From assembly GCF_033807715.1 (NCBI RefSeq), contig NC_084607.1, forward strand, positions 15,205,941 to 15,269,940: a DNA stretch of 64,000 bases, given 5' to 3'. The stretch is from Cololabis saira (taxonomy: Eukaryota > Chordata > Actinopteri > Beloniformes > Belonidae). The first letter of the stretch is position 1; every line of letters starts with the position of its first letter. Below the pieces are notes generated by a model that worked only from the letters and a program-made list of their open reading frames with translations, had not been told where the DNA came from and did no database searches. Positions 52,440 through 64,000 of this stretch are shown piece after piece. The position numbers were made by a program, and so were the translations under genes.

Positions 52440-55400
52440 GGAATAAACATGTAATAAAATCTTTTATCAGTTATTTTCATTTTGTCCTTCAATGCAGCAG
52501 CAGTTTGTATCCTTTTAGTTCTTTTAAACTGTACATGTTTCACTTGTGACCATTGCTGCTTTGCTGTGGGAGCAGCTAAACAACTGAGCGACTCTATGTA
52601 GTGATACTACTTTTGACCACATGGAGGTGCACTGATCAGGGGGTTGACCAAAGACTGGCGGTATAAGATGAACTGGACAAGCTTCTGCAACCTTATACTT
52701 TTCAGTCCCAAATAACTAGTTGGGTGTGCTTGGTTCATGCTAACCCATGACACTAATTAATATTCCCTCTTTCTGGTTCTGATCACATCGGTCTAAACAT
52801 CCTCATTTCAACTGTTGCTACTGAAATGACATCCGAAACAAGTGATGGAGGGGCGGGGGGGTCCCCTGTCCCCGCCAGTTGGGCAACCCTACTGGCGTGG
52901 GAAACTGAAGGACTGTGAGTCTCAGCAGACTAACGCTTAGAAGCGACCTGGAATCATCCACCGTGGCTCCTGGCTCCATCAGCTGAACATTTGCAACAGG
53001 AACTCCCTTTTCAAAAGTCGTTTTAGTGGCAAAATCAGAAAGGGCCGCTTGTTTGGAACGAGCTGCCTGCTCTTAAATGAGCTTCATCCTCAGGTGCTTC
53101 CAGCACAGCGCATCTTCTTTAAAATATTAATGATTGTGCTCTGTTAGGTATTTATTCACAGCTCAGAATATAACACAATGCAAAGCACTAAGTAGCTAAA
53201 GTGATGACAGCTGTCAATTAGAGCCGGCCCCTAGTGTTAAGTAGAGGAACTGCAACTATTGTTGGTTTTGGCTCTGATCCGCTGCCCCTGTGTGGTCACA
53301 AGTGGAGGTGCTACATAAAGTGGCTTTAAGAGGGAAAATTGTAAAATTATCCTGACAACGGTGTCCTGAATAAATATGAATATAGTTCGTCTTTCTGACT
53401 TAAAGTGCTGAATGTCACAGTTCACTCAGAGATTTATGTTCATGATCTCCAGATTGGTCCTCGTAACAACATTATTTTCTAGAAAACTCACAAACTCGAT
53501 CAACTCTTTTTAAAGATTAAGGAATATATCAGTCGCTGTTTTAGTAATAAAGAACGACATAAATGAAAGTGGGATGTGTGGCGGAATAAAATTAAATAAA
53601 TACAGAGAAATACTGACAAATATACTAATGTAAAAATATGTTTCATTTTTGTTTTTGCAAATGAAGTAATCTCATTTGTGTAATATCTTGAATTTATATG
53701 TACATTTCTAGATTTGCCTTTATTAAAGGTAGCTGTCATTACCATTTATATATATATTATTTTATACATTCATTTATGTTTTATATTTATTTAATGTTAC
53801 AATTCTTCGATTTTATTTAAGTAATCTATCTCCAAATATCAATTGGTTCTTGTAAAAGTACAGTAGTTTGTTTCAGTGTCCTAAATTAAACTAAACTAAA
53901 CTGAAGTGAGTTCAAATAGGAGGTTAGTGTAACCAGCTTGTTCAAATTTACTGAAAATTGTTTGCTTCTTCTTTTTTTTGTTACACTGACCTAACTAATA
54001 CAGATAAACGTTTTTAATACAAAGTTTTGTAAGAAAATGCTGACATAAAGACTGATGTAGTCGTTTATTTGTGGATGTAATTATTATTTTCTGCATTCAC
54101 GTGTTTTTGTTTGGTTTTGTTTTAACCAATGGGATTGAGCAACCAGGGACCTGGATTTGATTAAATAGGCTTTATTTTAAAATAAAAAATAAATGAATAT
54201 CAGTATAACCTGTTTAAATTCTGTAAGATTTGTATGTGTTTTTAAGTATTCACAATTGACTTTGAAATGAGGTCTACTTTGTGCCCTTACAGGACTGCTG
54301 CAGTAGCACGTGACAGCATATGACACGTGTGGTTATTGCAGACGCTTTCATCACATCAATTAAAACATCTAACTTCTTCACAAAGCTGGTGCGTCGACGC
54401 GGTCCATCCCCCAAATCATTTCATTGACCAATAGACTGTGGAGCTGCAATTTGATTGTGGGACGATTGCATCGACATCTGAAAAGGTGACACTTTGTTAA
54501 TGCCTGACACGAGGGACATGATGCGACAGACCCACAAGTCAGTTTGGCTTCAAAATCATGGGGGGCAGATTGTATGCACAGTGTCACCTGCATTAAAGGA
54601 GAAGTTAAAAACAATCTGTGGTTTTGCAGAACCATCCTAACAGCGTCTCCTCCAGACGGGCCGCACAGCCTCTGAAGCAGAATTACATCCACGAGTCCAG
54701 CTTTTACTTTACAGGCTCCTGCACAGTTTTGAACAAGTTCTGGACCACAATTGTACCTCTGTGGAGGAACTTAGAAAATGTACTTAAGTTAACAAATGGG
54801 GATCCAAGCACGGACAAACACAGATGTCTTAACTGGAAGGAATCGACTGATTAAATAACATTTGAAGCAGCATCTGTTGCATCTGAAGCTTGAAGTATTT
54901 GAAACATGTCAGTTTTATTGTTAGAGGGGCAGTCCAGAGTTTTCATGAATGTTTGCTTAGTAACTAATATGACACACAAGCTGGGAAATCTAAAGGCGCA
55001 TCTGCAAGAGTGACAGCATCCTCCCCTCTAAATATATCCACAACTAGATGATTCAAATCTCCAGAAAAAAAAAGGACAGTGTGGTAGAAAATGTAATCTT
55101 AATTTGTTCATATGCATCGGTCTCTGCATTTCAGGACTGCAACACCTTTCAAATGATGTTGAAAAGTAAAGGTGATGTTTCAAGCATGTGATTGTAATGA
55201 TTTCATACAGAAGCAGTTCAGCGGTGGACGTGTAATAAAAAGAAAGATCAGATTGGATTGTCAAATTTCTCTCCCTACATGAATCAAGTGAGTGAAGGAA
55301 GCTGGAGTCATTTCAGTGTGTATGTGCACACAACCTAGTTACTGAGGGCTCCAACTCCTCTTGGAAAGTGTTGCAGGAATGGATATGGATAAAGAAATGA

Positions 55401-55810
55401 AATGAAGCTGAAGGGGGACCAGGAAACGTTCACCATCAACTGCCATCATCTCAAATATTAATCACTGACTAAAAATTAAAAGAAATTCTGAATAAATTAC
55501 TTGTGCAAAATGAAAATGTGTGTTAAAACATGCATTACAGTAAAATAATACATGTAGATGTAATAATGAAGCTTAAGCCAGCCTTCACGTATTGTTTATG
55601 TCAGTTGCAACATCAAACATCAGCATTAAAAAAATCACAGTGGAGTTTGAAATTTGAGGTGGCATGCTCGGCGGAGGCGATGCTGCCCTCTGCTGGAACC
55701 AGCGCCCCACTCTCCTAAAAACACGTCATGTGGGACTTTTCTTTTAAATGTTCCTTTATGAGTCGTGTCCATACCAGCTTTGTGTGTGTGCTTGGGATCT
55801 GTTTGTGTCC
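52440..55810. other. No gene recognised
   Basis: AT-rich, largely unique-looking. The 104-codon minus ORF at 54,378-54,692 has three Cys pairs (CGSVASCPSCQALTKCHLFR), but I cannot link it to a family or to splice sites. 52,850-52,900 is a short GC-rich island. Confidence 0.45.
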
Positions 55811-55814
55811 AACC

Positions 55815-55950
55815 GGCACAGACCCGGGACACGATGGAGAGATTATATATCTGGCTGGTCTGGAAACACCTCGGTTTGCCCTCCGGAGGGCTGGAAGAGG
55901 TGACCAGGAAAGAGGGAGCTCCATAAGTGTTATTTAATGGACGGATGGAA
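55815..55950 (+). mobile_element. Rex3 3' scrap
   Basis: CCCGGGACACGATGGAGAGA, TCTGGCTGGTCTGGAAACAC and CCGGAGGGCTGGAAGAGGTG align with the last part of the Rex3 copy at 43,090-43,170. Frames are broken. Confidence 0.8.
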
Positions 55951-55959
55951 CCATCTTTC

Positions 55960-57050
55960 ATGTTCCAGGCTCTCTGTGGCCCTGAACAGGATAAGGCAGG
56001 TACAGAAAATGAAAGGATGGACAGATGCTGCATTCAGGATGTAATTCTGCCGCTTGAATGCTTTTATGCTTTTTATTCTTCCCATGTGCATGAAATGTGC
56101 AAAATAAATAGATCTTATATTAAATATTTTTTTCTGTTCTGAATTTCACTCTTCAAATGTCACAAATCAAACTCCACTTTCATGTTTTTGTGTTTACATT
56201 CAAGTTGCACCCCATGTGTCATGTGGCGTCAGGAGAGCAGCCATGACACCAACACTTTTATTCATCTTTCTTGTGACTTGTTTTGGTACGACGAAATAAC
56301 AGCTGACATCCTGCAGGCCGCCTGTACGGCAAACCCAACAACTCACTTACACTTATTTTACCTGTGACGCACCGGCAGCGGAATCAAAACAAGCTAAGAG
56401 TGGGTAAAAGAGTGAAAACACTCAGCAATGTGCTGTCATCTTTGAAGTTTTCTGTCACTGCTGAATGTTGTTTCAGGCCACAAAGATCTGATTGATTAAC
56501 CTCGGTGTGCTCGGTGAAGGTCAGATCCAACAACTTCAAATATATATACAGTACGTTCATTCAGTCTTTGAACATTAAAAACTGACAAAAAGAGAGAAAA
56601 ACTTAATTTAGAATTCTCACATTGAAAGATTTCAGCAAACTAAATTTCAGAAAATTAAATAAAACCCTTTTACAAATTTTCTCTAAAACTTTTAAATGAT
56701 GGGCCTAAGAGAGCAACAGCAGCTGTTGTCTGCATGTCGGGCATCTCCGTAACCGAGGAGACGCTCAACAGGAGGTATGGAGTTCTTCATCTAACATTCA
56801 TTCATTCATTCATTCATTCATTCATTCATTCATTCATTCATTCATTCATTCATTCATTCATTCATTCATTCATTCATTCATTCATTCATTCACTCAGAAC
56901 ACTGTTGTCCAAAAAAACGTGAGACCCGACTTCTGAGTCTTCCCACTTCCCGTCTGAAGCTTCTTCTCTTTCAACCTCACGGACTTAAATAAATAAATAT
57001 CTAGACACAAAGGTGTCTTCCTTCATCTGTTCCCTCCGTCCACTCGTCCT
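55960..57050. repeat. No gene; (ATTC)n microsatellite
   Basis: (ATTC)n at 56,796-56,892. The remainder is the presumed 3' flank of the xylosyltransferase gene; I see no other feature. Confidence 0.6.
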
Positions 57051-57057
57051 CCGACTG

Positions 57058-60000
57058 CTACCTGATCCGTCCGTCCACTCTGGGCGGCTTCAGTTCAGAT
57101 TTTGGGTCGGGGCTGCGGGAGCTCCACGCCGTGAGGTGGCAGTGTTGCATGAAGGGGCAGGAGCTGGAGCCCAGTGAGCAGATGTCCGCGGCGGACCAGT
57201 GGCCCTGCAGGAGCCCGTCCAGCCAGCGGCGCAGCGGCGCCCCCGTCAGGCCGGCGTTGGCCTCGGCCTCCTCCACGGCGCCCAGGCTCACCGGCAGCTG
57301 CAGGACCGGGTTCAGGCCGTGGAAGCTCTGCTCCATGTAGGAGTTCCTGGTCGGACCGCCGTGCAGCCGCAGAGCGTCGTCTGGAAACACCAACATGTAA
57401 GTGAGAATTCAAGGGGAAAATCTTAAAGGCTGGACTAAAAACACTTAAAAGACAGACTTCTTTATGGACATTTATCAATATTATTACTAAACTACGGTGG
57501 CCGAGACCCGCCATTGCTGAAAATAAAAGTAACGCTGCAAACAGAAACAAACGCCGCTGCAAATAAAATAAACACTTAGCAAATAAAATTAACGCTGCAA
57601 ACAAATAGAAACGCCGCTGCAAATAAAAGAAACGCTGAAAATATAAAGAAACTGCTTCAAATAAAATAAAAAACGACTCAAATAAAAAAGCCACAACGGA
57701 AGTGAATTACCCGGGGCCGATGCACCGGTGTTTTTATGTGAGAGGTGTTGTTGTTTTTGTTGTTTTTATCATTAATAATAATGCCAAGAATAATCTAAAG
57801 CGTGGGTAACAATAGTTATTTGTATGAATGTGAAGTTGAAGCTGTGTGTGGTGGTCAGGGACTTCTCCTCTCACGTAAAAAACACTGGTGCATCAGCAAA
57901 AATAGTCCCCGGTAATTCACTTCCGTTGTGGCTTTTTTATTTGCGTCGTTTTATTTTCAGCTGCGATTTTTTTTAATTTCAGCGTTTCTTTAATTTGCAG
58001 CGCCGTTTGTTTCTGTTTGCAGCGTTACTTTTATTTTCAGCAATGGCGGGTCTCGGCCACCGTACTAAACAGACATGTGGAGCAACAAGGAGAAATAAAA
58101 CAACCAAGTTATTTAGATACAAATATGTTAGATTTTAACATACAAACATAGTCATCAACTGCAGCTACATGAGAGACCATCAGATCAGCTCGCGTGACAC
58201 ACCACCTGAATCTGATCATGTCTGTTGATGCACCGTGCTTTAATTAGTCCTGCATGCCCACACAAGCCCGCCAAGGTCAAGCGACTCAAACAGCGAGGAG
58301 GAGGAGGAGGAGGAGGAGGAGGCGACGGATTTGGACAGAGGTGACCCCGCATGTGCACGACAGAGCGACAGAACACTATAAATACATGCATGTGTGATGT
58401 GACAGCTGGGGCGGGAGGGCCTCAGCTCCTGCCGCTCAAGTATTAGCTATTATTCTCTTTGGTCTGGAGCCACCTATCAAACGCTGCTCGGTTTACTGAG
58501 TTCACAGACCAACTCTGAGGGAAAGTAGATAACAAACAGGTGAGATACATTTACAGTTTACGTGCGATGTGAACTTGCTGACACGGCACACCCTGTCCTT
58601 ACAAACAGAAGCTTTCTTGGTTAAATATATTCGCTGGAAACCATCACCTGTGAACAACGTTTGAAATTAAAGAGATGTCCGGGGTCATTACAATCCCTTC
58701 AGTCATTAAGATGATTTAAGTCGGGGGAGGAGATAATAATGGTGTAGATGAGGAAATGTGTGTATTATCACTGTGAAATATTCAGATTTATTAGACGTGT
58801 TTAGTTTCCTGCTTCATCGTGTGGGCAGAGGGGCTCGCTTGTCTAGTTGTTGTGATACAGGGGGTTCTCTGGGAGTTTGGGCTGCCAGGTCCCTCTACAT
58901 CAAAGCTTAGTCTGGGTCGTCGGCTGTAAGCAGGACTCGTTCCCGTGAGGGATGGACTCCGCCAAGGATGCCCTTTGTTACAGATTCTGTTCATTACTTT
59001 TATAGACAGAATTTCTACAGAGGGGTGAGAGGGGTGGAGGGGGTCCGCTTCGCTGACATGGGAATTGGGTCTCTGCTTTTTGCATGTGATGCGGTACTGT
59101 TGGCTTCATCGGGCCAGGACCTGCCTCTCTCCCTGGAGCGGTTCGCAGCGGCTGGGATGGGAATCGGCACCTCGAAATCTGAGACCACGGTCCCCCGTCG
59201 GAAAAGGGTGGAGTGCCCTTTCCAGGTCTGGGATCAGGTACTGCTCCCAGTGGAGAAGTTCAAGTATCTCAGGGTCTTGTTCACGGGTGAATGGAGCAGG
59301 AGATCAATAGGCGGATCAGTTCGACCTCCACAGGGATGCGGACCCTGACATCCGTCAGTTGCAGTGAAGAAGGAGCTTAAAGGCGAAGCTCTCGATTTAC
59401 CAGTCGGTCTATATTCCCAGTCTCAGCTATGGTCAGGAGCTGTGGGTGCTGACCGAAAAACGAGATTGCGGTGGAAATGACTTTCCTCCGCCGCATGTCC
59501 AGCCTCTCTCTCTCCGGAAGGAGACCCAGGGAAGACCGAGGATAAGCTGGTACACCTTTTCCACCAAACCGGTTCCAGAGCTGGTTCGGAGACGGTGCTG
59601 GTTCACAACTTGTTCAACCAGCTGAGAACCTGTTTGCTTTTTCCATAGCTCGGGGTGCTAAGGGGAGCCATGTCATTACGTCACTGCAAACGTCAGTTAC
59701 GTCGCTTCAAACTTTAGTTACGTCGCTGCAAACGTCAGTTATGTTGCTGCGTTTGCATTGACGTGAAAATTGGTTTAATACAGGCTTGGTTATCGCTAAA
59801 AGACAGGTTGTCTCCTCCTCAGACCACTGCTGCTTTGCAGCATCCAGATTAATTTGTCACTTATTTGAAAATGTCGCCGACTCGCAGTCTTGCTATTGCC
59901 GTTGGTCTTAACAACTCCGCCCCCTCCGCTTACGTAGGCGGTCCTTTCCTGTAGCCCAGAAAAAGAGTTGGTGCTACCTGGAACCGCTTTTTCTGGCCCG

Positions 60001-62777
60001 GGGGCCAGTTATTTGTCAGTGGGAACAGAAAGCCCGGTTCCAAGCTCAGCACAGACTGCGTTTACATGCAGTCAATAACCCTTTTAAAACTCGAATATTG
60101 GCAATAACCCGAATTTGCACAGCCATGTAAACACCAATAAACCCTTTGAATAACACGAATTTGCTCATATTCCGGTTTTTAAAAACCCGAATATGACCCC
60201 TGGGTTACTCCTTTTAAAACCCGAATATTGGGTCATGTAAACGCTGAACGCAATATCCCGATCAAATGGAACATGAATTTGTTTTCTGTGCATGCTCTGT
60301 TCGCAAGGAATCCTGGTCTTTTGAGTCCAGGAAGTTCTTATAAACACGGAGAAACACAAGACCAGGAGGAGACTAATCACTTCATAAATGTAATGAAGGA
60401 TATGAACATTTTGGCATTCGTAGACAGTAAAAAGTACCGGGATAGCGAGATTTAAAAGAAGGTGAGCGTAAAGTTGCGCAAAGCAGCATTTGTTTTGAAT
60501 TTGGATACAGGAAGAAGAAGCGGAAATGACGGGAATTGCGTCATGATGTTCTCCGTGCGTCGCTGGTTTCATCGAGATATACCGAATGATTAATTACCAT
60601 CTAAACGGAATATTCTGAATGTTTCAGTAACCGGAATATTTGCAATAACCCGAATTCTGACTGCATGTAAACGTAGTCACTGACTCCGAACCAGCCCTGG
60701 AACCGGTTTGGTGGAAAAGGAGCATGGGGGGACTAAGTCTCTCAGTTGGCCTGGGAACGCCTTGGGGGCATAAAACGCTGCATCAAGACATTCCTTTTAA
60801 TCGTTCTCGTCAAAGTTTTCCATAAAGATTTTTTTAGGTATATTATATCCTTTTTCTGGCAGCTGGAATTATGCCAAGTCTTTCTAAGTTCTTGTTGCAT
60901 GTGTGCTTGTCTTTGTATGACAGAGAAAAACGGTGCTATAATCACAGATGAAATACGATGTCTGATGTAAAACAATATGAGTGTCACACCCGTACGGACC
61001 GGCACACGATCACACCCACCTCTCTGGATGAGCTGCTGTCGGTGAAACTCCAGCGGAGCGACGACGAAGCTCGTCTGGCCCAGCGGGCTCCAGTGGTGCA
61101 GGACCCTGAGCGTCCAGACGCCCGGCCGCAGCGGGGGGGTGAGGGGCGGCCGGTAGTGCGTGACCTCAGCGGACGCCTCCACCAGGATGTCGTAGGTGGC
61201 GGCGATGACGTTGGTGGGGTCGACCCACACGATGGTGGCTGTCAGGTTGTTCTGGCTTCGGCTCCAGCGCTGCACGGCCACGGGCTCGTCCGTGGGTCCC
61301 AGCAGACCCCCCCAGTTCCTGAAGAGACGCTCTTTTGGATCCCAGTCTGAACCCACCTGAAGCGATTGGAGAAATGTGTGATGTTCACAATAAAGGTCAC
61401 TCTGTGTAACTTTGGGCCAAATCCACAAAGAATAGATTGCGCCCGCAAATAGCGCTGTGAATTGCGCCGCATTTGCGCCCGCAATTTGCCCCTCTTTAAG
61501 GTCCTATTCACAAAAGATTTTGCTCTAATGATATACCGGCGCAGACACGCCCATAAAGTTCTGCAGCTGAGTGGGATTTTCCCTTGTCTGAGTAAGTGAG
61601 CGGAGCTGTTTCCAGTGTTCTCCATATTTCAGCACACAGATTGGTCCATAATGAAAACTGCAGAGAGCACAACAGCCTCAACTTTCACGTATTTGTACTT
61701 CTCTAGTATTTCGCATGTATGACATAAGCTAATGAAATGTCAAATGTTAAGAGGCTGTGCGCATTTACGCACAAGGAACAGCACCGGTCACTTCATTAAC
61801 AACGGATCGGGATCAGATCAGGATCTGACGGTAATTCATGTTCTTTGTTTTGCTACACACACCTACAGGTCAGCTGTTAAACACACACATTATACATTTA
61901 TATGTTTATATGGTGGAATTGTTTGTAATAAAGCAGCCCCTTATGTATGGATGAATCCTGAACTCCGTCCTGTTATTTTTAAATCCGAGATAAGTCCACA
62001 ACCCCACTTGATCTGACTGTCTACAGTCATGTCTGACTGTAGATTTCACCCTTAATATCATTCATATCACACAGGCTTGAATGATATTGAAGAGAGAGAG
62101 AAACAGAGACAGAGCGGGAGTGAGGAGTGAGTTTGCGTGCAGTTAATACACGCTTCGAAAAGACGGTATTTGCTCCACTATTTTTGCATGTGGCAAATAG
62201 CGCTGGCCTTTGTGAATTAGACGGTTTTTGCAATGAGGCTTATTTGCATAGAAAGGGGGGAATTTTGCGCCAAATGTATGAATATTACCTAATTTACATG
62301 CATGCAAATGGCACAAGCGCACCATGACACTATTTGCTTGGCAGCGCAGTTTGTGGTACAATTCGCCCTTTGCGGGTGCTTTGTGAATTAGACGCTCTCT
62401 TTTTGTTTCATTTGCACCGGTTTAGCGGCAGCAAAAGCCGCGCAATCCTTTTGTGGATTTGGCACTTTGTGTTTATTTGAAACCTGATCAGTTGGTCTGA
62501 CATAAACCCACAACTGTGTCTGACACTGAAGACCAGCTCCAGCTGCAGATAGCGGGTCAAAGGTCAGGTATGCATGCCCACCTGGATGTGCAGGAGTCTG
62601 TTGTTGACGTGGGGAGGCTTCGCCAGCACAAAGTGGTCTTTTGGTGTCACCCAAGTCTCCATGCTCTCCAGCTGGGTCGAGGCTCGGTTCGTGGCTACGT
62701 GGCGCACCAGGTAGCCCTGGAACCGGTCTGACAGGAAGTACAGGTGCACCGACACCGGGTGGCTCACGGCCACGTAC
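57058..62777 (-). CDS. xylt1: Xylosyltransferase C-terminus, three last coding exons (partial)
   Basis: 3' end of a peptide O-xylosyltransferase gene, the Golgi enzyme that adds the first xylose of glycosaminoglycan chains to proteoglycan serines. Exons: 62,777-62,582 ([36 protein letters not shown]), 61,356-61,020 ([60 protein letters not shown]) and 57,380-57,058 ([39 protein letters not shown], stop). Junctions are GT/AG and phases agree. The text covers the end of the catalytic region and the family's specific C-terminal (Xylo_C) domain; upstream exons lie beyond the window. [10 protein letters not shown] and LHHW favour xylt1, while DEPVAVQ is xylt2-like, so the paralogue is not certain. 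The 3.6-kb last intron is full of transposons. Confidence 0.9.
57493..58062. mobile_element. Long-TIR element in the last xylt intron
   Basis: The ends TACGGTGGCCGAGACCCGCC and GGCGGGTCTCGGCCACCG are inverted repeats and the homology extends about 200 bp inward. Direct TACTAAAC words flank it (57,485-57,492 and 58,063-58,070), an 8-bp target duplication of hAT type. The arms contain irregular repeats of CTGCAAATAAA-like units. Confidence 0.8.
59555..60720. mobile_element. TIR element inserted in Rex3
   Basis: TIRs of at least 30 bp: CCTTTTCCACCAAACCGGTT, then CCAGAGCTGGTTCGG, mirrored by GAACCAGCCCTGGAACCGGT, then TTGGTGGAAAAGG. It has no coding text. A second TIR element lies within it. The target duplication is not clear. 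Confidence 0.85.
60053..60678. mobile_element. Inner TIR element
   Basis: Ends ACTGCGTTTACATGCAGTCA and TGACTGCATGTAAACGTAGT; the arms continue with repeated AATAACCCGAAT / ATTCGGGTTATT words at both sides. It lies wholly within the element at 59,555-60,720. Confidence 0.8.
61416..62463. mobile_element. TIR element between xylt exons
   Basis: Ends GCCAAATCCACAAAGAATAG and CTTTTGTGGATTTGGC, with further inverted arms (GCGCCCGCAAATAGCGC against GGCAAATAGCGCTGG). ACTTTG flanks both sides (61,409-61,414; 62,464-62,469), probably part of the target duplication. 1.05 kb, non-coding; it fills most of the intron between the xylt exons at 61,356 and 62,582. Confidence 0.75.
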
Positions 62778-62784
62778 CTGAAGA

Positions 62785-63232
62785 ACAGAAATGGCGTTTA
62801 CGTTCAGTGAAGAAGACACAACTGACACAGGTCGGTCAACGTCTGGAGTATGGAAGAAGCATCTCAACAACTTAGCGATGGACTGCAGTGAAACCCGTTT
62901 CCTCCGGAGGATCATCTGAATGAAACGCTCCAGAAGCGTTTAAAGAGAAATATAGACAGGAAAAAAGGAGAATATTCCTGTTAAAGTGTTGGACCAAAAC
63001 CTGCAAGTCAGACTAACGCGAAGCTGAAGTGGCGGGAACTATGTCTGGCATGCAGAAGTTTTCCTCAAATGTGAGTTCACGTTAGTAAATTCAGGACTTT
63101 GGACATTTAGAGTAACAGACTCGCCTTCTCTAACAACTGCTCCACCCTTCTCACGCTCTTCTCATCATGCTGCCTCCACCCATGCTAGCAACCAAGCTCC
63201 CAACAAGCACCTCCTTGTACCTACTGCCCCCA

Positions 63233-63316
<84 letters not shown>

Positions 63317-64000
63317 CTGGAAAAATCCTGCCTGGTGCAGAGACTGAAGCCTGATTGTATCTCTGGACAAGTTGGCCTTATCGTCATGTTTCATTTAGAA
63401 AACACAAACTCCAGTGAGTTTGGTGGAGAGACACGTTTCAGCTGACAGTTTTCCTCTGACAGCTAAAAAGCAGCTTAATTTATCCAAAACATGAGTGAAA
63501 TACCTGGATACGATCCAGAGTTCAGCCTTTTATTCTAACTAAGATAAGGTAACTCACTGAGCATTAACCTCCAGAAGCAACAACCAAATCGCCACTAACT
63601 GCTTAACATAATCCATTTTTGTTACACCGTGATCTTGGGTTACCAGCCTTACTGGGGGGGTTGGGGGGGGGGGGCTCTCACATGCTTTGTTTCTCTGATT
63701 GGCACAAAAGACTTATTTTCCACTCATGCACCCCTCACAAAAAACTGCACCAGATCCAGATCAGTTTGACAGACGCTGCTACAAAAAAAGGCATCAAAAA
63801 CAGAATGTCAAAAAAACAAATGATCTTAGTTGAACTATTTTATTCAGATTGATTACTTTCTAATAATTATGTAAATGTGCATTTTTGTGCACGATTTCGT
63901 ATGTATATTCTTGTACCCATGCAGCCGCTGGGGCCAACTCTCCGACCAGCGGGAGTCTCCCGTCTCACAGAGCAGGATGGTATTACAGCCACAGGCCCGG
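62785..64000. other. Xylt intron (right edge); (CA)n array
   Basis: (CA)n at 63,233-63,315. No further xylosyltransferase exon is recognised. The last 100 bp have an open minus frame (RACGCNTILLCETGDSRWSE) that does not match the xylosyltransferase sequence expected upstream. Confidence 0.55.

Larger units (their letters stand above)
58815..60770 (+). mobile_element. Rex3 reverse transcriptase fragment, interrupted
   Basis: Plus strand. 58,840-59,545 follows the reverse transcriptase: [43 protein letters not shown] then [13 protein letters not shown] (the catalytic ADD is ACD here), and on to [16 protein letters not shown]. Text breaks at 59,554 and resumes at 60,721 (GGGGGACTAAGTCTCTCAGT, TGGCCTGGGAACGCC) as the next part of the same element. 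The gap is the nested TIR element at 59,555-60,720. Confidence 0.85.

Noticed and set aside
57095..57694. 199-codon minus ORF
   Set aside because: The wrong frame of the last xylosyltransferase exon plus the repetitive arm of the TIR element; the [16 protein letters not shown] text comes from the AATAAA-rich units.
60165..60572. 135-codon minus ORF
   Set aside because: Lies within the inner TIR element and shows no known motif; parallel copies of the arms explain the sequence.
62388..62915. 175-codon minus ORF
   Set aside because: An out-of-frame shadow of the xylosyltransferase exon at 62,582-62,777.
63900..64000. Open minus frame at the right edge as a further xylt exon
   Set aside because: The reading CNTILLCETGDSRWSE does not match the xylosyltransferase text expected before [10 protein letters not shown], and no clear splice sites are seen.

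Overview
The window is vertebrate, specifically teleost-fish, nuclear DNA. It is AT-rich, intron-containing and saturated with the repeat families of ray-finned fishes: Tc1-like elements, Rex3/RTE and L2/CR1-type LINEs, hAT-, PIF- and TTAA-type MITEs, tRNA-derived SINEs and many microsatellites. The host genes are vertebrate. Nothing prokaryotic is present.

Layout. 0-10 kb: no host exon recognised; two Tc1 transposase remnants (about 0.2-0.8 kb and 6.57-7.64 kb), a palindromic MITE (4.7-5.04 kb) and a SINE scrap (8.9-9.1 kb). 10.7-36.5 kb: an apolipoprotein-L (ApoL) cluster on the minus strand. It has two apparently intact genes (A, 13,681-19,665; B, 32,449 to about 36,480) and two broken exon copies (10.93-11.36 kb and 20.6-21.0 kb), each beside a Rex3 scrap. 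Gene A can be followed from an 11-nt first coding exon through four exons to the stop, with an exact interferon-response (ISRE) core about 120 bp upstream of its ATG. Between A and B lie a stacked Tc1-like element, a TIR element carrying a broken YqaJ/SWIM-type exon, and a young endogenous retrovirus (24,364-29,682) with two 527-bp LTRs inside a hAT-type MITE.

40.2-42.1 kb: an uninterrupted 623-codon ORF on the plus strand that I do not recognise. It appears to be built from three related helical modules joined by acidic Ser/Glu-rich linkers, with a Cys-Cys C-terminus. 42.3-47.1 kb: a composite region bounded by inverted AGGGGACC ends. It holds a Rex3 3' end, a fragment of the P2X7-receptor C-terminal domain, tandem repeats and a MITE split by a SINE. 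47.2-50.2 kb: a mosaic of at least two LINE families. 50-57 kb: mostly unique-looking or unrecognised sequence, with one MITE and one Rex3 scrap.

57.06-62.78 kb: the last three coding exons of a xylosyltransferase (xylt1-like) gene on the minus strand, ending in a clear stop. Its introns are loaded with TIR elements, including a Rex3 copy interrupted by one TIR element that itself contains a second.

Themes. The host signal is a lineage-expanding, probably interferon-linked ApoL family next to an orphan modular protein, plus the 3' end of a proteoglycan-biosynthesis gene. The rest is layered transposition, where target-site duplications often give the order of insertion. Exon junctions were read by eye from GT/AG sites and phase agreement; no database or transcript evidence was available.
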